64,000 bases of DNA, taken from positions 124,001 through 188,000 of the forward strand of contig NZ_JBELNZ010000002.1 of NCBI RefSeq assembly GCF_040227235.1. The letters run 5' to 3'. The notes under the pieces were generated by a model that worked only from the letters and a program-made list of their open reading frames with translations, had not been told where the DNA came from and ran no database searches. A program made the translations under genes and the position numbers. This stretch comes from Parafrigoribacterium_A soli. Lineage in GTDB: Bacteria; Actinomycetota; Actinomycetes; Actinomycetales; Microbacteriaceae. Below are positions 52,180-64,000 of the stretch, in pieces (the first letter of the stretch is position 1; each line of letters opens with the position of its first letter).

Positions 52180-52772
52180 ACTTGTCCGCCAGGCGCCTGA
52201 AGTCCATCGCGCTCATCGGGGGCATCCTGACGAGCGGGCTCACGCTGCTGGCGTGGACGCAGTCGTGGTTCACGCTCGACGTGTCGACGACCGATGCCGC
52301 GCGCGCACGCATCTCGGTCGCGGGCAGCGTCGCCGCGCCCGACCTGTCCGCGCTGAGCCTTGCGGGACTCGCACTCGTCGCCGCGCTCGCGATCTCCGGG
52401 CCCGCGCTGCGGATCGTGTTCGGAGCCATAGAAATAGCGATCGGTGCGGGTGTCGCCGTGTCGAGCATTGCCGCCATGGCGTCACCGGTGGCGGCATCAA
52501 CGGCGGCCGTGACCAAGGCGACGGGCGTGTCTGGCACGGCATCCGTCGCCCGCCTGGTCGCATCGACCGAACCCTCGGTCTGGCCGGTGATCGCCGTCGT
52601 CCTGGGCTGCCTCACGGCGCTCGTCGGGCTGTTCACGATCATCACCTGGCGGCGCTGGCCAGGTTCCGCCCGACGCTATGAGGCTTCACCGGATGCTCGT
52701 TCGATGCGTTCCTCCGGCCCAGTTTCCGACTGGGACAGCTTGAGCGGCGGCGAGGACCCGACCTCACGCTAG
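52176..52772 (+). CDS. Trp biosynthesis-associated membrane protein
   Basis: The 198-aa protein has four predicted membrane helices (~10-27, 57-78, 80-104, 134-157) and a hydrophilic tail. It matches the actinobacterial membrane family found only inside trp operons, between trpE and trpC. The extracytoplasmic part after TM1 reads TQSWFTLDVSTTD, with the Trp seen in this family. Start is TTG at 52176 (a second in-frame TTG lies at 52182), overlapping the trpE stop by 4 nt. The role is unknown; transport or regulation has been suggested from context only. Confidence 0.85.
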   Translation: MNLSARRLKSIALIGGILTSGLTLLAWTQSWFTLDVSTTDAARARISVAGSVAAPDLSALSLAGLALVAALAISGPALRIVFGAIEIAIGAGVAVSSIAAMASPVAASTAAVTKATGVSGTASVARLVASTEPSVWPVIAVVLGCLTALVGLFTIITWRRWPGSARRYEASPDARSMRSSGPVSDWDSLSGGEDPTSR

Positions 52773-52775
52773 ACT
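52770..52775 (+). promoter_or_regulatory. -10 box of the HGxxPAAW-trpCBA unit
   Basis: TAGACT starts in the stop codon of the upstream membrane-protein gene, 28 nt before GTG 52804. The transcript would begin near 52782, leaving room for GAAGGAG at 52793-52799. Confidence 0.45.
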
Positions 52776-52803
52776 TTGGATTCAACATCCCTGAAGGAGC
52801 ACA

Positions 52804-53034
52804 GTGAGCGACGACACATCAGATCCCGGCCACGGCAACTCGCCGGCTGCGTGGACCGCTGTGATCATCATGTTGGCAGCCTTCGCGGCCGGTACGGTCG
52901 CGTTCTTCCTCGATCTCCCCGTTCTCGTGTGGGTGTGCGCGGGCCTGTTGATCGTCGGCCTCATCGTCGGCTGGATCCTCGCGAGGCTCGGTTACGGAGT
53001 GGGCGGGTCCCGCTACGTCCCCAAAGAGCACTAG
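52804..53034 (+). CDS. HGxxPAAW-family small membrane protein
   Basis: The 76-aa protein carries HGNSPAAWTAV (residues 10-20), the family signature, followed by two membrane helices (~18-37 and 40-60). The tail GVGGSRYVPKEH is also typical. Strong ribosome binding site GAAGGAG. These proteins occur in actinobacterial trp operons, usually before trpC; the function is unknown. Confidence 0.88.
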   Translation: MSDDTSDPGHGNSPAAWTAVIIMLAAFAAGTVAFFLDLPVLVWVCAGLLIVGLIVGWILARLGYGVGGSRYVPKEH

Positions 53035-53038
53035 CAGA

Positions 53039-53812
53039 GTGCTCGCCGAACTGGTAGCCGGCGCCGTCGAAGATGCTTCGGCCCGTCGCTCGCTGCGCAC
53101 GCTCGAGACAGTCGAGGCCGAAGCGCTCGCCCGTGAGGCGCCGCGCGATGCTCTGAGTTGGCTCGCCCCCGCGGATCGCGTCAAGATCATCGCCGAGGTC
53201 AAGCGCGCGAGTCCGTCACGCGGGCCACTGGCAGACATTCCCGATCCGGCGGCCCTTGCGGTGTCGTACGAGACCGGGGGCGCGAGTGCCATCAGCGTGC
53301 TCACCGAAGGCAGGCGATTCGGCGGCTCGCTTGCCGACCTCGAAGCGGTCAGGGCGGCCGTTGAGCTGCCGGTGCTGCGCAAGGACTTCATCGCCGAGCC
53401 CTATCAGGTGTTCGAGGCGAGGGCGGCCGGTGCAGACATCGTGCTGCTCATCGTCGCGGCCCTCGAGCAGTCGAGGCTCGCCGAGCTCCACGACCTCGTC
53501 ACGTCGCTCGGCATGGCGGCTCTCGTCGAAACCCACAGCGGCGACGAAATATCCCGTGCCCTCGACATCGGCGCGAGCCTCGTCGGCGTCAACGCTCGCA
53601 ACCTGAGCACCTTCGAACTCGACCAGAATCTCTTCGGCAGTCTCGCCGACAGCATTCCCTCCGGCGTCATCCGGGTGGCGGAGTCAGCAGTGACCTCGCC
53701 CGCGGATGTCGCCCACTACCGCCAGGGCGGCGCCGACGTCGTACTGGTGGGTGAAGCCCTCGTAACCCAGGGAGACCCCGTGACCACCCTTCAGCAGTTC
53801 CTGGCCGCCTGA
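53039..53812 (+). CDS. trpC: Indole-3-glycerol phosphate synthase
   Basis: TrpC closes the indole ring. The 257-aa TIM barrel has IIAEVKRASPSRGPLAD (catalytic Lys), ISVLTEGRRFGGSLADLEAVR, LRKDFIAEPYQVFEARAAGAD and VGVNARNLSTFE. It lies 4 nt after the HGxxPAAW gene and shares one base with trpB. Confidence 0.97.
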   Translation: MLAELVAGAVEDASARRSLRTLETVEAEALAREAPRDALSWLAPADRVKIIAEVKRASPSRGPLADIPDPAALAVSYETGGASAISVLTEGRRFGGSLADLEAVRAAVELPVLRKDFIAEPYQVFEARAAGADIVLLIVAALEQSRLAELHDLVTSLGMAALVETHSGDEISRALDIGASLVGVNARNLSTFELDQNLFGSLADSIPSGVIRVAESAVTSPADVAHYRQGGADVVLVGEALVTQGDPVTTLQQFLAA

Positions 53813-55014
53813 TGGCGCTGAGAGACGAACTCGGTCCGTACTTCGGCGAATACGGCGGCAGACACATGCCCGAGCCGCTCGTCGCGGCCATCGACGAGAT
53901 CACCGCGGCCTACGAGGCATCGAAGACCGACCCCGCGTTCCAGGCCGAGCTCGCAGAACTCCACCGCAGCTACACCGGGCGCCCGTCGATCATCACCGAG
54001 GTGCCGCGCTTCGCCGAACACGCCGGCGGCGCGCGCATCATCCTCAAGCGCGAAGACCTCAACCACACCGGCTCACACAAGATCAACAACGTGCTCGGCC
54101 AGGCGCTGCTCACCAGAAAGCTCGGCAAGACCCGGGTGATCGCCGAGACGGGTGCTGGGCAGCACGGCGTGGCCACCGCCACCGCCGCCGCGCTCTTCGG
54201 ATTCGAGTGCACCATCTTCATGGGCGAGGTGGACACGGAGCGCCAGGCTCTCAACGTTGCCCGCATGCGCCTCCTCGGCGCCGAGGTCGTTCCCGTCACG
54301 ACCGGCGCACGCACGCTCAAGGACGCAATCAACGAGGCCTATCGCGAGTGGGTGACGTCGGTCGAGACCACCAACTACATCTTCGGAACGGCGGCTGGCC
54401 CGCACCCTTTCCCCGAGATGGTGCGCAACTTCCAGAAGATCATCGGTGAAGAGGCCAGGCAGCAGGTGCTCGAGCTCGTCGGGCGGCTTCCGGATGCCGT
54501 GGCGGCCTGCGTCGGCGGCGGATCGAACGCGATCGGGATCTTCCACGCCTTCCTCGACGACCCGGATGTGCGCCTCTACGGCTTCGAGGCGGCAGGCGAC
54601 GGCATCGACACCGAGCGACACGCGGCATCCATTGAGCGCGGACGCCCCGGCATCCTGCACGGTGCGAGAACCTATCTCCTGCAGGACGACGACGGCCAGA
54701 CCATCGAGTCGCACTCGATCTCCGCCGGCCTCGACTATCCGGGTGTCGGACCGGAACACGCATGGCTCTCCGACATCGGCCGGGCCACCTACCTTCCCGC
54801 CTCCGACAGCGAAGCGATGGAGGCACTCCGGCTGCTGAGCCGCACCGAAGGGATCATTCCCGCCATCGAGTCATCGCACGCCCTCGCGGGCGCGTTGCGA
54901 CTCGGTCGCGAGCTGGGCCCCGACGCGGTCATCCTGGTGAACCTCAGCGGTCGCGGTGACAAAGACATGGAGACCGCGGGAGCGTACTTCGATCTTCTGG
55001 ACACCGCGAAGTGA
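53812..55014 (+). CDS. trpB: Tryptophan synthase beta subunit
   Basis: TrpB condenses indole and serine using PLP. The 400-aa protein has the PLP Lys K90 in HTGSHKINNVLGQ, the phosphate loop GGGSNAIGIFHAF, the FGEYGGRHMPE N-terminus and GRGDKDMET near the end. Its stop overlaps trpA by 4 nt, as usual for subunits that form a complex. Confidence 0.98.
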   Translation: MALRDELGPYFGEYGGRHMPEPLVAAIDEITAAYEASKTDPAFQAELAELHRSYTGRPSIITEVPRFAEHAGGARIILKREDLNHTGSHKINNVLGQALLTRKLGKTRVIAETGAGQHGVATATAAALFGFECTIFMGEVDTERQALNVARMRLLGAEVVPVTTGARTLKDAINEAYREWVTSVETTNYIFGTAAGPHPFPEMVRNFQKIIGEEARQQVLELVGRLPDAVAACVGGGSNAIGIFHAFLDDPDVRLYGFEAAGDGIDTERHAASIERGRPGILHGARTYLLQDDDGQTIESHSISAGLDYPGVGPEHAWLSDIGRATYLPASDSEAMEALRLLSRTEGIIPAIESSHALAGALRLGRELGPDAVILVNLSGRGDKDMETAGAYFDLLDTAK

Positions 55015-55811
55015 GCCAGGTCGAAGCGGCCATCGCCGCACGCACCGCCGCGGGTAGCGGCGCTCTCATCGGATACCTGCCGGTCGGCTTCCCCGACCTG
55101 GCCACGAGCATCGAGGCCGCGGTCGCGCTCGTCGAGAACGGCGTCGACGTGCTCGAGCTCGGGCTCCCGTACTCCGACCCGGTCATGGACGGCGCCGTCA
55201 TCCAGAAGGCGACGCAGGCGGCTCTGGCCGGGGGCTTCAAGCTCCGCCATGCCTTCGAGGCGGTGTCCGCCATCCGTTCGCGCGTGGACGCGCCGGTACT
55301 GCTCATGACCTACTGGAACCCCGTCGTGCAATTCGGCGTCGATCGCTTCGCAGACGAACTTCTCGCTGCGGGCGGGGCCGGGCTCATCACCCCGGACCTC
55401 ATTCCGGATGAGGCGGAGGAGTGGCTGCGGGTGTCGGACCGCACGGGACTCGACCGTGTCTTCCTCGCTGCCCCGTCATCCACGGATGCTCGACTCGATC
55501 AGGCCATCTCGCTCAGCCGCGGTTTTGTCTACGCGGTGTCGACCATGGGCGTCACCGGTGCTCGCTCGGGCGTCGATGCGGCGGCACGCACACTGGTTGC
55601 GCGACTCCGCGACGCGGGTTCGACAAGCACCTGCGTCGGGCTCGGCATTTCCACGGCACAGCAGGTCAGCGAGGTTCTCGACTACGCGGACGGCGCGATC
55701 GTCGGATCCGCGCTGGTTAAGGCACTGGCCGATGGTGGCCCAGAGGCCGCGGGGCGTACCGCGGCTGCACTCGCCGCCGGCACTTCTCGAGGCTCGGGTC
55801 GCGTCGCGTAA
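55011..55811 (+). CDS. trpA: Tryptophan synthase alpha subunit
   Basis: TrpA cleaves indole-3-glycerol phosphate and channels indole to TrpB. The 266-aa barrel has the catalytic Glu in VLELGLPYSDPVMDG, Asp in LITPDLIPDEA, and the flexible loop VSTMGVTGARSG. GTG start overlapping trpB. It ends the trp unit; 269 nt separate it from gltB. Confidence 0.97.
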   Translation: MSQVEAAIAARTAAGSGALIGYLPVGFPDLATSIEAAVALVENGVDVLELGLPYSDPVMDGAVIQKATQAALAGGFKLRHAFEAVSAIRSRVDAPVLLMTYWNPVVQFGVDRFADELLAAGGAGLITPDLIPDEAEEWLRVSDRTGLDRVFLAAPSSTDARLDQAISLSRGFVYAVSTMGVTGARSGVDAAARTLVARLRDAGSTSTCVGLGISTAQQVSEVLDYADGAIVGSALVKALADGGPEAAGRTAAALAAGTSRGSGRVA

Positions 55812-55831
55812 GCGATAGTCCCGGGCTGCGC

Positions 55832-56080
55832 TACACTCTGAGAACACCTATTCGGACTCCGATGGCAATGACGCCGCACTCGAAACCACAGCAGCATCCG
55901 GATCGGTCGAGGCAGCAAGCCCGTCACAAGCGAGGCCGTTAGCGAGTCTTTGGGCAGCACGCCCCGTGGTCCAACACCGCCGGGGCAGCCAGGGTCGAAT
56001 CTCAGACCCGCCCGCGCATTCCTTCCAGGGCCGCCGAAGTCCCGCACCCATCCTGTTCATCTCGTGAGGACGGAACTTCA
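55832..56080 (+). promoter_or_regulatory. gltB promoter and 5' leader
   Basis: TACACT (55832-55837) is a likely -10, putting the transcript start near 55844 and leaving a ~237-nt leader. The leader holds a 26-codon ORF (55862-55942) and a hairpin, GCCCCG (55961-55966) with CGGGGC (55981-55986), with an inner GGT/ACC pairing, but no following U run. The gap contains no other gene; lgt, which commonly lies here in actinobacteria, is absent. Confidence 0.4.
55862..55942 (+). CDS. Candidate 26-aa leader peptide with two Gln-Gln pairs
   Basis: The short frame begins ATGGCAATG and encodes MAMTPHSKPQQHPDRSRQQA followed by RHKRGR. It has four Gln, five Arg and three His codons and starts 18 nt after the predicted transcript start. 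No clear Shine-Dalgarno is visible, so translation is unproven. It would fit a sensor of glutamine supply ahead of glutamate synthase, but chance is a real alternative. Confidence 0.2.
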   Translation: MAMTPHSKPQQHPDRSRQQARHKRGR

Positions 56081-60650
<4,570 letters not shown>

Positions 60651-60658
<8 letters not shown>

Positions 60659-62105
60659 CCCCAAGGGATTTCTCAAGACCCGAAAGCGCGAGCTGCCCCC
60701 GAGGCGACCCGTCGCCATCCGCCTCATGGACTGGAAAGAGGTCTATGAAGAGGGCGACGCCGCGACGCTGAGGCGTCAGGCGAGCCGCTGCATGGACTGC
60801 GGTGTTCCGTTCTGTCACCAGGGATGTCCGCTCGGCAACCTGATTCCCGAGTGGAACGACCTCGTGCGTCGCGGTGAGATGCGAGAGGCGAGCGAGCGCC
60901 TGCACGCCACGAACAACTTCCCCGAGTTCACCGGCAGGCTGTGCCCCGCGCCCTGTGAGACGGCCTGCGTGCTCGGAATCAACCAGGAGCCCGTCACGAT
61001 CAAGCTCGTCGAGCAGTCGATCGTGGATGAGGCCTGGGCGAACGACTGGGTGCAGCCGCATCCGCCCGAGCGCCTCACCGGAAAGACCGTGGCCGTCGTC
61101 GGCTCGGGACCAGCCGGCCTCGCCGCCGCGCAGCAGCTCACACGCGCCGGTCACACCGTGGCGGTCTTCGAGCGTGACGATCGGATCGGCGGACTGCTGC
61201 GCTACGGCATCCCGGACTTCAAGCTCGAGAAGAAGTCGATCGAGAACCGGCTGCGCCAGATGCAGGCTGAGGGCACCCGTTTCCGCGCGGGCGTCAACAT
61301 CGGTGTCGACATCTCCTGGAGCGACCTTCGGGCCCGCTACGACGCCGTCGTGATCGCGACCGGTGCCCTGCAGCCGAGAGACCTCCCCATCCCCGGGCGA
61401 GACCTTCCCGGCGTGCACTTCGCCATGGAGTACCTGACCGAACAGAATCGGGTGGGCGCTGGCGACACCGTGCTCGACCAGATCACCGCGGAGGGGAAGC
61501 ACGTCGTCGTCCTCGGCGGTGGCGACACCGGCTCGGACTGCATCGGTACGGCGCACAGGCAGAACGCGCTCTCCGTCACCAACCTGGCCATCGGCGTCCG
61601 CCCGCCGAGCGAGCGCCCCGAGCACCAGCCATGGCCGATGTCGCCAACGCTCTTCGAGGTGTCGTCCGCCCACGAAGAGGGTGGTGAGCGCGTCTACCTC
61701 GCCTCAACGGTGGAATTCCTCGCCAACGAGGTGGGTGAAGTGCGCGCCATCCGGGTGGCCGAGACCGAGTACCTCGACGGTCGTCGGGTTCCCAAGGCGG
61801 GCACCGAGCGCGAGATCCCGGCCGACCTCGTGCTGCTAGCACTGGGCTTCAGCGGAACGGACAGCACCGAGGTCGAGGGGCAGCTCAATGTTCCCCTCGT
61901 ATCCGGGAACATCGAGCGCGGCGCCGACTACCAGACGAGCCAATCGGGCGTCTTCGTGGCGGGTGATGCCGGTCGCGGTCAGTCTCTCATCGTCTGGGCG
62001 ATTGCCGAAGGACGTGCAGCTGCGTCTATGGTTGATCGGTATCTTGAGGGGGAAACGCTCCTGCCCTTCCCGGTCAAGCCGACCGATAAGGCCATCGCGC
62101 TTTAG
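60651..62105 (+). CDS. gltD: Glutamate synthase small subunit
   Basis: GltD takes electrons from NADPH via FAD and Fe-S clusters. The 484-aa protein has Cys clusters in CMDCGVPFCHQGCPLGN and CPAPCETAC, the FAD loop VVGSGPAGLAAAQQL, the NADPH loop VVLGGGDTGSDC, and a C-terminal FVAGDAGRGQSLIVWAIAEGR. Start is GTG overlapping the gltB stop. Confidence 0.98.
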
Positions 62106-62162
62106 ATTTTGTGCGCCAAGCGCGCAATCACCACCATTGCAGGTCCCACACAGAAGGAAGTT

Positions 62163-63608
62163 ATGAGACGAGCCAAAATCGTCGCGACGCTTGGCCCGGC
62201 CACGTCGAGTTACGAAAACATCAGGGCGATCATCGACGCGGGCGTTGACGTCGCGCGCATGAACCTCAGTCACGGAAGCTATGACGTGCACGAGGAGGTC
62301 TACGCGAACGTGCGCAAGGCCGCCGAGGATGCCGACAAGCCGGTCGCCGTGCTCGTCGACCTCCAGGGACCCAAGATTCGTCTCGGCAAGTTCGAGGCCG
62401 GCCCTTACGAACTCGCGGTGGGAGACGTCTTCAAGATCACCACCGAGGAGGTCGTCGGCACCAGGGAGCTGTCTGGCACGACCTTCAAGGGACTGCCGCA
62501 GGATGTGTCGCCTGGCGACTTCCTGCTGATTGACGACGGCAAGGTGAAGGTTCAGGTCGTCGAGACCGACGGCACGGTCGTGACGACCAAGGTCATCGTC
62601 GGTGGACCGGTCTCGAACAACAAGGGCATCAACCTGCCCGGCGTTGCCGTCAACGTGCCCGCCCTCTCCGAGAAGGACGAGGCCGACCTGCGCTGGGGCC
62701 TGCGCCTCGGTGCCGATCTGATCGCCCTCTCCTTCGTGCGCAACGCGGATGACGTCACCCGCGTCCACGAAATCATGGCCGAGGAGGGCCGCAGACTTCC
62801 CGTCATCGCCAAGATCGAAAAGCCCCAGGCGGTCGATCACCTCGAGGAGATCATCGACGCGTTCGACGCGATCATGGTCGCCCGCGGCGACCTGGGCGTC
62901 GAGTTGCCGCTCGAGGCAGTGCCGATCGTGCAGAAGCGCGCGGTGGAGCTCGCTCGAAGGATGGCGAAGCCCGTCATCGTCGCGACGCAGATGCTCGAAT
63001 CGATGATCTCAAGCCCGGTTCCGACGCGCGCGGAGACCTCCGACGTCGCGAACGCCGTGCTCGATGGCGCCGATGCTGTGATGCTGAGCGGCGAGACCAG
63101 CGTCGGCGAGTATCCGGTGATCACCGTGCAGACGATGGCCAAGATCATCGAGTCGACCGAGGACCACGGGCTCGAACGCATCGCCGACCTCGGCACGAAG
63201 CCGCGCACCCAGGGCGGCGCGCTCACGCTTGCGGCGGCCGAGGTCGCGGACTTTGTCGATGCCAAGTACGTCTGCGTGTTCACCGAGAGCGGCGATTCCG
63301 CACGACGGATGTCACGCTTGCGTGTGAAGATCCCGATGAAGGCGTTCACGCCCGACCAGGCGATCCGACGTCGGATGGCGCTGACCTGGGGCATCGAGTC
63401 CTTCCTGGTCGACCGCGTCACCCACACCGACGCGATGTTCCACCAGGTCGACGAAATCCTCCTGGGCAGCAACCTCGCCGAGGTGGGCGATAAGGTCGTC
63501 GTCATCTCCGGATCCCCTCCCGGAATCTCCGGCTCGACCAACGACCTGCGCGTGCACCGCGTGGGCGACGCGGTCAATGCCGAGGCGCCGGTCTGGAAGA
63601 CCGAGTAG
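62163..63608 (+). CDS. pyk: Pyruvate kinase
   Basis: Pyk makes pyruvate and ATP from PEP, the last step of glycolysis. The 481-aa protein begins MRRAKIVATLGPATSS, has the substrate residues in MNLSHGS, the catalytic Lys K217 in IAKIEKPQAV, the metal site VARGDLGVELP and ATQMLESMI, then the C-terminal domain. ATG 62163 has AGAAGGAAG immediately upstream; an in-frame earlier codon at 62109 is not supported. Confidence 0.98.
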   Translation: MRRAKIVATLGPATSSYENIRAIIDAGVDVARMNLSHGSYDVHEEVYANVRKAAEDADKPVAVLVDLQGPKIRLGKFEAGPYELAVGDVFKITTEEVVGTRELSGTTFKGLPQDVSPGDFLLIDDGKVKVQVVETDGTVVTTKVIVGGPVSNNKGINLPGVAVNVPALSEKDEADLRWGLRLGADLIALSFVRNADDVTRVHEIMAEEGRRLPVIAKIEKPQAVDHLEEIIDAFDAIMVARGDLGVELPLEAVPIVQKRAVELARRMAKPVIVATQMLESMISSPVPTRAETSDVANAVLDGADAVMLSGETSVGEYPVITVQTMAKIIESTEDHGLERIADLGTKPRTQGGALTLAAAEVADFVDAKYVCVFTESGDSARRMSRLRVKIPMKAFTPDQAIRRRMALTWGIESFLVDRVTHTDAMFHQVDEILLGSNLAEVGDKVVVISGSPPGISGSTNDLRVHRVGDAVNAEAPVWKTE

Positions 63609-63626
63609 TCGAAGCTGAACGCGCTC

Positions 63627-63659
63627 GTGGGCGCCTCCCTCATCGAGGGAGGCGCCCAC
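63627..63659. terminator. Bidirectional terminator between pyk and the permease gene
   Basis: A perfect 15-bp stem (63627-63641 with 63645-63659) with loop ATC lies between two convergent genes, 18 nt after pyk. TTT follows a few bases later at 63664-63666. It can end transcripts from both sides. Confidence 0.8.
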
Positions 63660-63671
63660 TGCCGTTTGGTA

Positions 63672-64000
63672 CTAGGAGAGCACGTCGCGCAGGAATTCGG
63701 GATTCACGGCACGACGTGCGCGCGAGATCAGGAACCCGACGAGGAGCAGTGCGAAGGGCAGCAGGATCAGCACCCAGCCCATGGGGCTGAGTCCCCAGGG
63801 CGTGACGGACGGATCGACCCCCTCGGCGACCGTGCCTGCAAGCAGGCCGAATCGCGACATCAGCAGGTACTCGCCGAGCGCGAGGCCGATGATGGCCACC
63901 ACCGGCGCGATCATCGTCTGGAAGACGTTCTCCTCGGCCCGGTTCTTGCGGAAGTACGCGATCACCGCGATGCAGACCATGATCTCGATGAGGACGATCG
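63672..64000 (-). CDS. APC-type amino acid permease, C-terminal part
   Basis: The frame is open to the window edge, so only the last ~109 codons are seen and the start lies beyond position 64000. It has three hydrophobic stretches (IVLIEIMVCIAVIAYF, TMIAPVVAIIGLALGEYLLM and GWVLILLPFALLLVGFLIS) separated by short loops, with the loop RKNRAEENVFQTMIAP typical of the end of APC-superfamily amino acid/polyamine permeases. The substrate cannot be told. The Met at 63980 is internal. Confidence 0.65.
   Translation of the reverse strand, partial: IVLIEIMVCIAVIAYFRKNRAEENVFQTMIAPVVAIIGLALGEYLLMSRFGLLAGTVAEGVDPSVTPWGLSPMGWVLILLPFALLLVGFLISRARRAVNPEFLRDVLS

Overview
The window is high-G+C DNA packed with housekeeping and anabolic genes in an order typical of Actinomycetota, most likely a Microbacteriaceae relative (Leifsonia/Salinibacterium-like). 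This placement rests on gene order (yebC-ruvCAB-yajC-secDF-rel; pyrR-pyrBC-carAB-pyrF-mIHF/gmk-rpoZ-coaBC-metK-priA-fmt-rsmB-rpe; hisEGFI-trpE-trpCBA-gltBD-pyk), HGxxPAAW and Trp-operon membrane proteins, a DUF349 protein, frequent GTG starts, and TANNNT boxes 6-8 nt from start codons (leaderless genes). No sequence search was run, so the family is inferred.

Layout. 1-1410: end of a DHFR-fold gene, tRNA-Val(CAC) on the minus strand, a tRNA-Gly/Cys/Val(GAC) cluster, and a tandem ~132-bp repeat built from the 3' end of tRNA-Val plus its hairpin. 1409-9515: a VIT/CCC1 transporter diverging from thrS-HIT, then pdxST and yebC-ruvCAB. 9593-15268: yajC-secD-secF and the bifunctional (p)ppGpp gene. 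15270-18073 (minus): AbiEi-like protein, DUF349 protein and membrane-anchored cyclophilin. 18149-25103: rarA, rpsD, a small membrane protein, alaS-ruvX-mltG. 25100-30429: shikimate genes aroE-aroC-aroK-aroB-aroQ, then efp and nusB. 30430-39206: pyrimidine operon with a PyrR-type RNA leader. 39194-47241: mIHF-guanylate kinase fusion, rpoZ, coaBC, metK, priA, fmt, rsmB. 47266-55811: rpe, FKBP, hisEGFI and trp genes. 55812-63608: a 269-nt leader, gltBD, pyk. 63672-64000: start-less end of a minus-strand permease.

The genes cover nucleotide, aromatic amino acid, histidine, tryptophan, glutamate and PLP synthesis, plus translation, secretion and Holliday-junction repair. Many neighbours overlap by 1-13 nt, which indicates translational coupling. 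trpG, apt and lgt, often found in these neighbourhoods, are not present here.

I found no defence island, CRISPR array, transposase, integrase, prophage or secondary-metabolite cluster. The signals that ordinary gene content does not explain are the tRNA-Val-derived tandem repeat with a compensatory hairpin change, the SD-sequestering PyrR leader, the mIHF-Gmk fusion, a PriA without helicase motifs, the gltB leader with a glutamine-rich short ORF, and the set of leaderless promoters.
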